Positions 16,503 through 25,362 of a DNA stretch of 64,000 bases are shown here, piece by piece. Location of the stretch: NCBI GenBank assembly GCA_963674895.2, contig CAXXCY010000003.1, forward strand, positions 2,108,001-2,172,000, read 5' to 3'. This stretch comes from CAXXOK01 sp963674895 (GTDB lineage: Bacteria; Bacillota; Clostridia; Christensenellales; Aristaeellaceae). The translations under genes and the position numbers were made by a program. Position 1 is the stretch's first letter. Each line of letters starts with the position of its first letter. The notes under the pieces are model-generated. The model was not told the origin of the DNA. It saw only the letters and a program-made list of their open reading frames with translations, and did no database searches.

Positions 16503-17605
16503 TAAGGTGTGAGTTTATTTTGCAATTCAAACGCAGTATCTTTTTAACCTGCCCGGTTGATCGCACTTGGCAGCAGCAGCTTTCAAAAATCCATGAAGCG
16601 CTCCCGGAAATATCGGGAGTCGCCGTCAACGGCGAAGGCTTTATTCCCCAATACCCGTATCCGCCGGAATCCTTTTATCGGGAATGGGTCAAGGTAACAA
16701 ACGGCTGTGGTATGCAGCCTACCTTTATGATACAGTTCATCGACAAGCTCCTGTACCGTGACCATGTGATGACCCATGGGGAAATCGTTTCCTACATCAA
16801 ACGGGACATAGACATCGCCAAACGGATGAACTTCCTAGGTATTCGCATGATGCACGACCTGCCGATGGAGACGATTGTGGATGCTTTGCCGTATGCGGAA
16901 CAGATGGACATACTCCTCATCATGGATATTATCCGGCCTGCGACCATCAAACCCGAAAAAGGCCGTAACGGATTGGAAACGGCCGATCTTTTAGCCATTA
17001 TCAAAAAAAAGCAAACGAAACACCTGGTGTTCAATATCGATTCCACCCTGTTCCACGACCAAATCAACGATATCCAAATCCTCGATCCGCTGATGAAGGA
17101 AATGAATATGGACGCGCAAACGGCGCAAAAGGAATGCGAGCGTATCAAAACAGTCTTCAGGGAACAATCCCTGTCAGAATTTGAAACCTTCTGCAAAACA
17201 CATTACCCGCCGCTCACCAAAAACCGCGAGCTGTTTTTCCGCATCTTCGGCATTCGTTGCGTGAATATGCCCAACGGTTCCGTGTTCGGCGGGGACGCGC
17301 ACCCCGAAGATTTGTACGACGTCGCCCCCTACATCTTCAGCGTCGGTTTCAGCTTCTACAAGCTGATTCCCCACCCCGGGATTCCCGGGCTGTATTACGA
17401 GCCCGCCATACCCTACGAAAGAATTCTGGAAATTCTCAGGGGAATACTGTTCGGCGGTTATCTGGGCACGGCTGTCCAGCCCGGCATGCCGAGCATGAAC
17501 CGCTTGCCCTACCTTGCAAAGCCGAATGAATTTGACGAAGCCCAAAAACTGCATGATTTCATCACATATCATGAGCGCAAGCCCAGCGATACAGTGGTAA
17601 TCTGA
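16499..17605 (+). CDS. TIM-barrel sugar isomerase/epimerase-like protein
   Basis: A 368-residue protein with repeated beta/alpha units consistent with the xylose-isomerase-like / AP-endonuclease-2 TIM barrel: EISGVAVNGEGF, YIKRDIDIAKRMNFLGIRMM, MDILLIMDIIRPATIKPE and KHLVFNIDSTLFHDQ. The last two strands carry Glu, Asp and His residues placed like metal ligands; a later FGGDAHPEDLYD adds further candidates. It overlaps the DUF6379 gene by 4 bp, so the two are translationally coupled and probably form one complex. By analogy with C-glycoside deglycosidases it would be the catalytic alpha subunit, but this is inferred from context. It is larger than most members of the fold. Confidence 0.65.
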   Translation: MIRCEFILQFKRSIFLTCPVDRTWQQQLSKIHEALPEISGVAVNGEGFIPQYPYPPESFYREWVKVTNGCGMQPTFMIQFIDKLLYRDHVMTHGEIVSYIKRDIDIAKRMNFLGIRMMHDLPMETIVDALPYAEQMDILLIMDIIRPATIKPEKGRNGLETADLLAIIKKKQTKHLVFNIDSTLFHDQINDIQILDPLMKEMNMDAQTAQKECERIKTVFREQSLSEFETFCKTHYPPLTKNRELFFRIFGIRCVNMPNGSVFGGDAHPEDLYDVAPYIFSVGFSFYKLIPHPGIPGLYYEPAIPYERILEILRGILFGGYLGTAVQPGMPSMNRLPYLAKPNEFDEAQKLHDFITYHERKPSDTVVI

Positions 17606-17647
17606 TACCGATACTCTATCATAGCCCAAAAGGAAGAGGTAAACCCA

Positions 17648-18802
17648 ATGCAAAAAGCATATGCCGTAGTGGGATCATGGAACTTCAGAGCGTCCGAAAA
17701 AGGATTCGGCGTATACGATTACGATATACCTACCGGTACGTTTACGCTGTTGAAGCTGTATGATCCTTCCGTCAGCGCTGGCCAGCAGTGCTTCGATCCC
17801 AAACGCAATATCCTTTATATCGTCGACGAATGCGAAGGCCGCCCGTCTGCAGCCGGCGTCGGCGGTTTTGTACGGGCTTATGCCTTCAATCCAAATGACG
17901 GCTCGTTGCAATTTATCAACGAGCAGTGTGTATATATGACCAAACCCGCGTATATGTGTTTAGATAAGTCCGGCGAATATGCCCTTGTCGCCGCGCATAC
18001 GGGGAGAGGCTATGTAACTAAGGTGGCACGAAATGCGGACGGAACGATCGGCTCCCGCGTACTCTACGAAGACGTCGGCATCGCGCTGCTGAAGGTAAAT
18101 CACAATGGAAGCCTTGGAGAAGTATGCGACGTCGTTTTATACGACGGGTTATCGCTTAATCCTTTGCAGGTTCATGCCCATCCCCATTCGATCGTGCCTT
18201 CCCCTTCGGGCGAGCTGTTTATTGCCTGCGACAAAGGTTTGGATAAAATCTACACCTATAAACTAGACAGGCAAAACGGGAAGCTGATCTCCTTGGCAGA
18301 AAAGAGTATGCCTTATGCCTCAGCGCCAAGATACAGCGTTTTTCATCCTTTTCTGCCTGTTTGGTATGAGAACAATGAAACCAGCAATGATCTCTACGTG
18401 TTCCGTTATGATGAAACCACCGGCGAACTTGACGAAATTGAACATGTTCCCTTATGCGAAGATCTCTCCGGGAAGATATCTCCCTCCGATATAGCGGTCA
18501 GCCATGACGGCAAATACCTGTATGCGTCCGTGCGCGGCGCAAACGTCATTGTCGTGTTTGGAATCAATCCGGTAACCGGCGCGCTTGAGCGGCTCCAAAT
18601 GATTCGATGCGTCGGCGAACCGCGTGGTTTGTGTATTTCTCCTGACGGCCGCTTCCTGTTTTCGGCAGATAACGACATTTCTTCTGTGCATCAGTTCAGC
18701 ATAGCCGATGACGGCTCACTATCAGATACCGGTATCTTATATGACGCTGTTTACGCCTCCAATATAAATATCCTCGTTTTCTCAGGCGCCGCAAAAGACT
18801 GA
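17648..18802 (+). CDS. Seven-bladed beta-propeller lactonase family protein
   Basis: A 384-residue protein of the lactonase (6-phosphogluconolactonase, YbhE/Pgl-like; PF10282) family. Repeats of the blade type are visible, for example KGFGVYDYDIPTGTFTLLK, YKLDRQNGKLISL, VFGINPVTGALERL and QFSIADDGSLSDT. Family-type HAHPHSIVPSPSGE and CVGEPRGLCISPDGRFLFSA are present. No leader peptide is seen. AAGGAAGAGG precedes the ATG, 42 bp after the TIM-barrel gene, so it is in the same operon. A lactonase beside a sugar-oxidising or deglycosylating system could open the lactone formed from an oxidised sugar (inference). Confidence 0.85.
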   Translation: MQKAYAVVGSWNFRASEKGFGVYDYDIPTGTFTLLKLYDPSVSAGQQCFDPKRNILYIVDECEGRPSAAGVGGFVRAYAFNPNDGSLQFINEQCVYMTKPAYMCLDKSGEYALVAAHTGRGYVTKVARNADGTIGSRVLYEDVGIALLKVNHNGSLGEVCDVVLYDGLSLNPLQVHAHPHSIVPSPSGELFIACDKGLDKIYTYKLDRQNGKLISLAEKSMPYASAPRYSVFHPFLPVWYENNETSNDLYVFRYDETTGELDEIEHVPLCEDLSGKISPSDIAVSHDGKYLYASVRGANVIVVFGINPVTGALERLQMIRCVGEPRGLCISPDGRFLFSADNDISSVHQFSIADDGSLSDTGILYDAVYASNINILVFSGAAKD

Positions 18803-18898
18803 TTATCTTCTATAGGTACTATATAAGAGCACTGGATATGGGTCGGAAAAGAAGGTATACTCCACCGATTTTAACTTGCTTTCAGGTAGTATCGTTTT

Positions 18899-19099
18899 CT
18901 AATGTGTTGAAGACGTCCGCGTATCCAGAGCTCTCGAGATAAACTCGGGACTATTATCCACCTTGATTCGTTGCGGCAATCCCTTAAGCAGTATTCCCTG
19001 GTCCAGTGCATTGGACATAGCCTCTCCTGTGATGATTTTTTTCACATGCAGTGCCAGGCATTCTCGGCTGTACAAATCAATCAGGTTCAGCGTCCGGAA
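18899..19099 (-). pseudogene. IS3-family transposase fragment
   Basis: A short remnant of an orfB integrase core: FRTLNLIDLYSRECLALHV, then ITGEA, LKGLPQRIKVDNSPEFISRALD. It is clearly similar but not identical to the complete IS3 transposase near 28.6-29.4 kb. After SRALD the frame shifts and soon ends, and both the upstream helix-turn-helix part and the third catalytic Glu region are gone. It is an old insertion scar between the lactonase operon and the second opp/MBL operon. The remaining sequence of this 555-bp gap holds only the hairpin listed next. Confidence 0.85.
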
Positions 19100-19188
19100 C
19101 GCGGAGTTCTGCGAATCAGCCTCCCGGCCCCCGCGGATCAAGGCTGCGGCGCAATGCCCGCACGGATTGATATCCCGTATGCGGATAG

Positions 19189-19226
19189 AACACAAAGGAC
19201 GCCTCAAAAGAGGCGTCCTTTGTGTT
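19189..19226. terminator. Strong bidirectional hairpin terminator
   Basis: A perfect 17-bp inverted repeat (AACACAAAGGACGCCTC) with a 4-nt loop. The outer stem ends CCTTTGTGTT in both directions, giving a built-in T-rich edge. It lies about 130 bp past the stop of the second opp/MBL operon and probably ends it, and may also stop plus-strand readthrough from the lactonase operon. Confidence 0.65.
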
Positions 19227-19357
19227 GCGGCTGGTTTCAGGCGTGCCGGGCGCGAATCTTTCAGTATATGCCTGCGGATCCGGACAGGCTTGGGTTTATA
19301 TCGAGCTATGTCTCACAGACTGCGGGATAACCCGATATGGAAGCCTTCCCCCGGAAA

Positions 19358-20368
19358 TCATACCGGCGGATACACCCCGTTTTCGGTATAGGCAATCGTG
19401 CCGAACCCCTTGACGAACTTGTACATTCTAACGGTCTTGGGCGAGCCGTTTCCCATTTCGTGTTCCTCTTTATAGTCATAGCCCGCCGGATCCGAGATTA
19501 TGGCGTTCAGCGTATCCAGCACATCCACCAGCAGGCTGTTTTCCAGGTTGACCATGAAATGCCCGGGAAAAATATAGTCGAATTCGTCAAGCCGCCTGAC
19601 CAGCTTCTTCAGTGCATCCCTGTACGAGGTTAGATTGCGGTATTGGTTATAAGCGCTTCCCGGCCTGGGGCCGCCGCCACAGCCGATGACGTCGCTGCAG
19701 ATATCGTCGCCCGCAAACAGGCTGCGTCCCTTTTTGTCCAGGAACATGGCATGGCCAGCCGCGTGCCCGGCAGTCCATACAAATTCGACGTCGTAATCCC
19801 CGCCGAGATTGATCACATGCCCGTCGGGAACACCGATCAGCTCAAACTCGCGGTATTTGGGCAGGTCCTCCCTGTCAAACTGGAGCCAGATATTGTTCCC
19901 GTCCTCGTCAAACAGATAATCAAACGCCTCGGGGCAGCATTTATTTCGGATATTCTCCACCTCGTATTCATGGCAATACACCGTATCGAAGTGGAAATTG
20001 CCCAGCACATGGTCGGGTCCCGTGTGCGTGTTGACCACAACCAGGGGCATGCCGCCCGTGATCTCGTCCACCAGGCCCTTGAGATTGCCCAGCCCGAAGC
20101 CCGTATCGATCAGCATCGCTTTTTCAGGGCCGATCAGCAGGTACATCCATACGTCCCCTGCCCCGTCGCAGTTCTGGTGGAACAGGCCATAGAGATTATC
20201 CCGGAACTTGTAGGTTTCTATATAGGGATTAACGTCATACACCTTCATGGTTATGTTGTTTTCCCGAAGCAGCTTCATATACGCCCAGCTGAGCTGGTTT
20301 TGCGGCGATCCCCACTTGAGCCGCTTCGCTTTCGACGCCCCCTGGATGGGCCACATCTGACCGTTCAT
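19358..20368 (-). CDS. MBL-fold hydrolase, degenerate metal motif
   Basis: A 336-residue paralogue of the next gene upstream. Both share a start of the form M-x-G-Q-x-W-P-I, the region GLVDEITGGMPLVVVNTH, a long insertion with YLFDEDG and WTAGHAAGHA/GDDICSD. The HxHxDH motif reads HTGPDH here: the second metal-ligand histidine is glycine, whereas the sister gene has HDHFDH. GAGGGTTGCCG precedes the chosen ATG; a longer open frame overlapping the sister gene is rejected. It lies 16 bp after the sister gene, the last of the second opp operon. It may bind a single metal, act on a different substrate or be catalytically dead. Confidence 0.85.
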   Translation of the reverse strand: MNGQMWPIQGASKAKRLKWGSPQNQLSWAYMKLLRENNITMKVYDVNPYIETYKFRDNLYGLFHQNCDGAGDVWMYLLIGPEKAMLIDTGFGLGNLKGLVDEITGGMPLVVVNTHTGPDHVLGNFHFDTVYCHEYEVENIRNKCCPEAFDYLFDEDGNNIWLQFDREDLPKYREFELIGVPDGHVINLGGDYDVEFVWTAGHAAGHAMFLDKKGRSLFAGDDICSDVIGCGGGPRPGSAYNQYRNLTSYRDALKKLVRRLDEFDYIFPGHFMVNLENSLLVDVLDTLNAIISDPAGYDYKEEHEMGNGSPKTVRMYKFVKGFGTIAYTENGVYPPV

Positions 20369-20384
20369 CGGCAACCCTCCGCTT

Positions 20385-21392
20385 TCATGGTTTTTCCTTC
20401 TGGTAACCGTATCCGATGGTGCCAAACCCTTTGATATACTTAAAGTACCGCACCATCGGCCTGGCCAGGCGTTCCTTGCCCCATTTTTCAAACTTGAAGT
20501 CGTAATTCTCGGGGTTTTCAAGCACGGCATCGACCGCCGCCAGGATATTATGGAGCAGATGGTTTTCCAGGTTGTTCATAAAATGCTGCGGGAAGATATA
20601 GTCAAACTCGTCCATCCGCGCAATCAGCCTGGCGAGGTTATCCCTGTACACCTGCAGATTGGTATTCTCGCCGTAGGGGCCCGGCCTGACAATGTTGACC
20701 GACCCGCACCCGGAAATATCGGAGCAGATATTATCCCCCGAGAAGAGGATGCGGTTTTTCTTGTCAATATATGCGGCGTGGCCCGCCGCGTGCCCACCCG
20801 TAAACACGAGCTCCACGTCGTAATCGCCGCCGAGATTGAAGACGTGGCCGTCCGGGACGCCGATGATTTCGTACGGCTTAAACTTCGGCAGGTCGTTACG
20901 GTCAAACTCCAGCCACAGGTTGTCGCCGTAATCGTCAAACAGGTAATCCCACATATGTTCGTGCTGGGATTCCAGATAGGGAACGAGATACTCGTGGCAG
21001 TAGACCGTTTCAAACAGGCAGTTGCCGTACGCATGGTCGAAATGGTCATGCGTATTGACCACGACCAGCGGCATTCCGCCGGTGAGCTCGCCCACCAGAC
21101 CCTTGAGGTCGCCCAGGCCGTACCCCGTATCGATCAGCATGGCTTTTTCCGGGCCGATGATCAGATACATCCAGTAATCGCCCTTGCCGTCGCAGTTTTC
21201 CGAAAACAATCCGTAGAGGTTATCCCGAAAACGGTATACCTCGACGTACGGATTGACCGCGTGGATCTTTCGGGTTTTGTTGTTCTCCCTGAGCTCTTTC
21301 ATATACGCCCAGCTGACGTGGTTCATCGGGCCGTCAAAGCGGATTCGCTTTGATTTGAGCTCCGATTTGATCGGCCAATTTTGTCCTTTCAT
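20385..21392 (-). CDS. MBL-fold metallo-hydrolase, intact paralogue
   Basis: A 335-residue MBL-superfamily protein with HDHFDH near residues 115-120, preceded by GPEKAMLIDTGYGLGDL, followed by GGHAAGHA and a late FPQHFM that supply the remaining ligands. A 60-residue N-terminal extension (residues 1-60, AVNPYVEVYRFRDNLYGLF) precedes the fold in both paralogues. No signal peptide is seen. It lies about 80 bp downstream of OppF and immediately upstream of the degenerate copy. It is probably a cytosolic hydrolase (lactone, phosphodiester or ester) acting on imported material; the substrate is unknown. Confidence 0.87.
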   Translation of the reverse strand: MKGQNWPIKSELKSKRIRFDGPMNHVSWAYMKELRENNKTRKIHAVNPYVEVYRFRDNLYGLFSENCDGKGDYWMYLIIGPEKAMLIDTGYGLGDLKGLVGELTGGMPLVVVNTHDHFDHAYGNCLFETVYCHEYLVPYLESQHEHMWDYLFDDYGDNLWLEFDRNDLPKFKPYEIIGVPDGHVFNLGGDYDVELVFTGGHAAGHAAYIDKKNRILFSGDNICSDISGCGSVNIVRPGPYGENTNLQVYRDNLARLIARMDEFDYIFPQHFMNNLENHLLHNILAAVDAVLENPENYDFKFEKWGKERLARPMVRYFKYIKGFGTIGYGYQKEKP

Positions 21393-21470
21393 ACCGTTTC
21401 CTCCCTAAAATATTCAATGGCGGCCAGCCGCGGCAATCCAGCACGGCCGGCGGTGGCTTTGTATCGTCAA

Positions 21471-22427
21471 TTACAGTTTATTGATTTCGCGCACTTTGCA
21501 GCAGGACACGAAGTGCCCCGGCGTAACCTCTTCCAGCTCCAGCGGCTGGCTGCACTTCTCCTCGGCGTACGGGCAGCGCGGCACAAAGCGGCAGCCGGGT
21601 TTGGGGTTGATCGGGGAGCTAAGCTCGCCCTTCATGAGCATGGTCTTGCGCTTTTTGGTGATGTCGACCGACAGGATAGCCGCCAAAAGCGCTTTGGAAT
21701 ACGGATGCAGCTTGATGTCGAACAATTCCTTGGTCGGGCAGGTTTCCACAACCTGGCCCAGGTACATCACGCAGATCGTGTCGGAGATATGGCGGACGAC
21801 CGACATATCGTGCGTTACAAACAGATAGGTGAGCCCGAACTCGTCCTGCAAATCCATGAGCAGGTTCAAAATCTGGGCCTGAATGGATACATCCAGCGCC
21901 GATACCGGCTCGTCGCAGACAATGAACTTGGGGTTTAACGCCAGCGCGCGCGCAATTCCTACGCGCTGCCGCCTGCCCCCGTCCAGCTCGTGCGGGTAGG
22001 ATGTGCGCAGCCGGCTTTCGATCCCGACCATATCCATCAGGCGGGTCGATTCCTTTTCCAGCTCTTCCTTGTTGAATTTGCCCGACAGGATCAGCGGTTC
22101 CTGAATGGTCGCCTTCACGGTGAGACGGGGGTTGAGCGAGGAGAACGGATCCTGGAAGATGATCTGGGCGTCCTCGCGAAGCGTCTTGAGTTCTTTGGAA
22201 TTCAGGCGGGTTACATCTTTGCCGTTGAAAAAGACCTGCCCGTTCGTGCTTTCCAGCAGGTGGATAATCGTTCTCCCCAGGGTGGACTTGCCGCAGCCGG
22301 ATTCGCCGACCAGGCCCATGGTTTTCCCCTGCTCGATTTTAAACGAAACATCGTCGACGGCATGTACCAATCCCCGGGAAGAGGGAAAGTATTTTTTCAG
22401 GTGTTTAACCTCTACGAGTGCAGACAT
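21471..22427 (-). CDS. oppF: Opp/Dpp ABC transporter ATPase, OppF-like (second system)
   Basis: A 318-residue ATPase starting at MSALVEVKHLKKYF, with AGGAG upstream and the start placed 3 bp past the oppD stop. Walker A is GESGCGKS, the Q-loop FQDPFSSLNPRL, Walker B FIVCDEPVSALD, the H-loop THDMS. Its signature loop is again LDGGRRQR. The C-terminal cysteine module is GCRFVPRCPYAEEKC followed by a later HFVSCC. It is similar throughout to the OppF of the first cluster, so the two clusters probably arose by duplication or from the same transporter subfamily. Confidence 0.93.
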   Translation of the reverse strand: MSALVEVKHLKKYFPSSRGLVHAVDDVSFKIEQGKTMGLVGESGCGKSTLGRTIIHLLESTNGQVFFNGKDVTRLNSKELKTLREDAQIIFQDPFSSLNPRLTVKATIQEPLILSGKFNKEELEKESTRLMDMVGIESRLRTSYPHELDGGRRQRVGIARALALNPKFIVCDEPVSALDVSIQAQILNLLMDLQDEFGLTYLFVTHDMSVVRHISDTICVMYLGQVVETCPTKELFDIKLHPYSKALLAAILSVDITKKRKTMLMKGELSSPINPKPGCRFVPRCPYAEEKCSQPLELEEVTPGHFVSCCKVREINKL

Positions 22428-22429
22428 CG

Positions 22430-23425
22430 TTATTTCTCCTCGCCTTGATCGATATTGATGCACCGGCAGAAATGTCCCGGCGATACTTCGACCATATCGA
22501 TGGGGTTTTGCGTACACTGGTCAACTTTCCTGGGGCAGCGCGGGCTGAAAGCGCAGCCCTTTGGTAAATTCGTCGGGTCGGGAGGCGCGCCCAGGATGGG
22601 CGACAAGCGCGCTACATCCTTGCTGGTATCGGGCAGCGCGTCAAACAGACCCTTGGTGTAGGGATGCTTGGGGGTGAGGAAGAGGTCCTCCTTGCTGCCG
22701 ATTTCCAGAATCTGCCCCGCGTACACCACAGCCACATCGTCGCAGGCCGTAGCCACGACGCCGAGATCGTGCGTAATCAGGATCATAGCCGTGTTCATTT
22801 CGGTTCTCAGCCGGTCGATCAGGTCCAGCACCTGCGCCTGGATGGTCACGTCCAGCGCCGTTGTCGGCTCGTCCGCGATCAACAGCTCCGGCGAGCACGC
22901 GAGCGCAAGCGCGATGACCACGCGCTGTTTCATACCGCCGGAAAACTGGTGCGGATATTCGTCCACGCGGTCTTCCGTGATGCCGACCATCTCCAGCATA
23001 TCAATGGCGCGCTTGCGTGCCTCCGCCTTGGACAGGTGCTCGTGCAGCCTGCTGGACTCGGCAATCTGGTCCACCACGCGCTTGACCGGGTTTAGCGACG
23101 TCATGGGGTCCTGAAAGATCATGGAGATATGGTGGCCGCGGAGCTTGCGCATATTCGGCTCCGGAATGTTGAGGATGTTTTCCCCTTTATACATCACGGC
23201 GCCATCCACCTTCTGGGTCGCATGGTCCGGGAGAATTCTGAGAATCGCTTTGGCTACGGTGGTTTTCCCCGCGCCCGTTTCGCCGACCAGCCCCAGGGTT
23301 TTTCCCGCGCGCAGATCAAAGGATATGCCGTTTACCGCATGGACCGTCGTGCCTGCCGAGCGATACTCCGCCACAAGATTGCGAACCGAGAGAAAATCCG
23401 CGCTCTGTTTTTGTTCGTTACTCAT
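22430..23425 (-). CDS. oppD: Opp/Dpp ABC transporter ATPase, OppD-like (second system)
   Basis: A 331-residue ATPase with Walker A GETGAGKT, the Q-loop FQDPMTSLNP, signature FSGGMKQR, Walker B LLIADEPTTALD, the H-loop THDLG, and the C-terminal cysteine set GCAFSPRCPRKVDQC plus HFCRC. GAGAGGACAAGA precedes the ATG. Gene order and spacing match the first cluster: it follows OppC by about 10 bp and abuts OppF. It should pair with OppF to drive import through OppBC. Confidence 0.94.
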   Translation of the reverse strand: MSNEQKQSADFLSVRNLVAEYRSAGTTVHAVNGISFDLRAGKTLGLVGETGAGKTTVAKAILRILPDHATQKVDGAVMYKGENILNIPEPNMRKLRGHHISMIFQDPMTSLNPVKRVVDQIAESSRLHEHLSKAEARKRAIDMLEMVGITEDRVDEYPHQFSGGMKQRVVIALALACSPELLIADEPTTALDVTIQAQVLDLIDRLRTEMNTAMILITHDLGVVATACDDVAVVYAGQILEIGSKEDLFLTPKHPYTKGLFDALPDTSKDVARLSPILGAPPDPTNLPKGCAFSPRCPRKVDQCTQNPIDMVEVSPGHFCRCINIDQGEEK

Positions 23426-23435
23426 TCTTGTCCTC

Positions 23436-24317
23436 TCAGTCTCTCAATTTCGGATCGAGCGCATCGCGCAGGGCATCACCGATCAAATTGAAGCTCAGTA
23501 CTGTAATCATGATAAAGATGCCGGGGATAATAACCATGTGGGGATAATCCCGGATGTAATTGCGGGCCGAGGCAAGCATAGCGCCCCATTCCGGTTTGGG
23601 CTGCTGCACGCCAAGGCCGATGAAGCTGAGCGACGAAGCCGCCAGGCCGGCGTTGGCAATGGCCATGGACACCTGCACGATCAGCGGAGAGATGGCGTTG
23701 GGGATGACGTGTTTCATAATCAGGCGGAATTTTGAACAGTTAATCGATACCGCCGCTTCAATGTACTCCAGGTTTCGGATGGTCAGGATATTAGCGCGCA
23801 TCATACGCGCAAACAGCGGAATTCCCGACAGGCCCAGAGCCAGGATACATTTATCCAACCCTACTCCCAACACCGCGGACAGCGCGATGGCCAGTAAAAG
23901 CCTGGGGAACGCGCAGAACACATCCAGAAACCGCATGATCAGCGCGTCGGTAATGCCTCCGAAGTATCCCGCGATCGCACCCATGACAATGCCGAAAAAG
24001 CCGGAAATCGCCACCGAGAGAAAGCCGATGCTCAGCGTATACCGCGCGCCGAAGAACACGCGGGACATGATATCGCGCCCCAGTTCGTCGCAGCCGAACG
24101 GATGCTCCCAGCTGGGCGGCGCATACTTCTGCGACATCGTCACTTTGGAGTACCCGTATTTAAAAATGACCGGCGACAGGAAGGACAGGATCAGAATCGC
24201 GATAACAAAGAACAGACCGATCATAGCCGCGGGATTTTTGGAAATCTTTTTCCAAATATAAGGGAAAGATCCCGGTTTATAGCTATGATAATCCTTTTTG
24301 GATCTTCGCCTAAGCAT
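23436..24317 (-). CDS. oppC: Opp-type ABC permease, OppC-like (second system)
   Basis: A 293-residue permease from MLRRRSKKDYHSYK, overlapping the oppB stop by 8 bp exactly as in the first cluster; GAGGTG precedes this ATG and the longer upstream frame is rejected. The DppC hallmark is HPFGCDELGRDIMSRVFFGAR, the EAA loop LEYIEAAVSINCSKFRLIMKH. Six membrane helices are expected. It partners OppB. Confidence 0.92.
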   Translation of the reverse strand: MLRRRSKKDYHSYKPGSFPYIWKKISKNPAAMIGLFFVIAILILSFLSPVIFKYGYSKVTMSQKYAPPSWEHPFGCDELGRDIMSRVFFGARYTLSIGFLSVAISGFFGIVMGAIAGYFGGITDALIMRFLDVFCAFPRLLLAIALSAVLGVGLDKCILALGLSGIPLFARMMRANILTIRNLEYIEAAVSINCSKFRLIMKHVIPNAISPLIVQVSMAIANAGLAASSLSFIGLGVQQPKPEWGAMLASARNYIRDYPHMVIIPGIFIMITVLSFNLIGDALRDALDPKLRD

Positions 24318-25272
24318 GGGCAGCACCTCGCGATTTCTTCCTGATATAGCGCGCCTTAATCCGGGGATCGACATACGCGTACACAATATCCGTCAATAGC
24401 ATGATGACGCTGAACGCCAGCGCGAGGCAGATGATCGACCCCTGTACGGCGTTGTAGTCGCGGGAATTGATGCCGTCGATCAAATAGGAGCCGACGCCCG
24501 GGATGGAAAAGATCGTTTCGATAATCATGGTACCGCCGAGCATAAAGCCGAAGCGGTTGCCGCACAGCGTAATAATCGGTATCAGGGCGTTGGGCAGCGC
24601 GTGCCCGTAGATTACGCGCCGTTCGGACAAGCCTTTGGACCGCGCTGTCGTCACATAATCGGAACGGATGACTTCCAGCATGCTGGAACGGGTTTGGCGG
24701 GCAATGCCCGCGATACCACCGATGGAGTTTGCCAGCGCCGGAAGAATGAAGTATTTAAAGGATGAGAATCCGCTGGACGGAAGCCACCCCAGTTTCAGCG
24801 AAAACAATAAGACCAGTAACAGAGCAAGCCAGAAGTTTGGCATGGAGTTGCCAAGCAGGGACACCAGCATGGAAATACGATCTTCGGCGGTGTTCGCCTT
24901 CACTGCGGACCGAATACCCAATGGCACGCCAAACAGCACGGAGATCACGATACTGGCCAGCGCAATATACAGGGTATTGGGAAACCGCTTGAGAAGCTCT
25001 GTGCTGACAGAGGTTCCGTAAACATAGGATTTCCCGAAATCCAGATGGAAAATCAGGTTTTTCAGATAAATGCCCAACCGGTAAATATAGGGTTGGTTCA
25101 ATCCCATCGCTTCCCGTGCGGCGTCGATTTCTGTCTGTGTTGCGTTGGTGGCCCCGAGCATGATGGATACAGGGTCACCGGGCACGAAATACATCAACGT
25201 AAAGATGAGGATGGCAACCGAAATCAAGATCGGGATCAGAACCAGCAGCCGGTTCAAAACGTATCTTATCAT
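24310..25272 (-). CDS. oppB: Opp-type ABC permease, OppB-like (second system)
   Basis: A 320-residue permease beginning MIRYVLNRLLVLIPILISV, with the family segment FVPGDPVSIMLGA and the EAA loop TARSKGLSERRVIYGHALPNA. GAGGAATACAC precedes the ATG. A 90-bp gap with a long hairpin separates it from the binding-protein gene. Confidence 0.93.
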   Translation of the reverse strand: MIRYVLNRLLVLIPILISVAILIFTLMYFVPGDPVSIMLGATNATQTEIDAAREAMGLNQPYIYRLGIYLKNLIFHLDFGKSYVYGTSVSTELLKRFPNTLYIALASIVISVLFGVPLGIRSAVKANTAEDRISMLVSLLGNSMPNFWLALLLVLLFSLKLGWLPSSGFSSFKYFILPALANSIGGIAGIARQTRSSMLEVIRSDYVTTARSKGLSERRVIYGHALPNALIPIITLCGNRFGFMLGGTMIIETIFSIPGVGSYLIDGINSRDYNAVQGSIICLALAFSVIMLLTDIVYAYVDPRIKARYIRKKSRGAAHA

Positions 25273-25302
25273 GTGTATTCCTCAATGTGTTTCTGCGGAG
25301 TG

Positions 25303-25338
25303 GCACGGTGAGCATTGCCGTAGCAACGCCCACCGTGC
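25303..25338 (-). promoter_or_regulatory. Intercistronic hairpin, binding protein-oppB (second system)
   Basis: Two 16-nt arms (GCACGGTGAGCATTGC on the plus strand) pair with two mismatches around a 4-nt loop, with an 8-bp perfect outer stem. On the minus strand no T-run follows the stem. It occupies the same junction as the hairpins in the other two transporter operons. Confidence 0.65.
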
Positions 25339-25362
25339 TTTTAGCCGGTCGTGGAAATCCCG

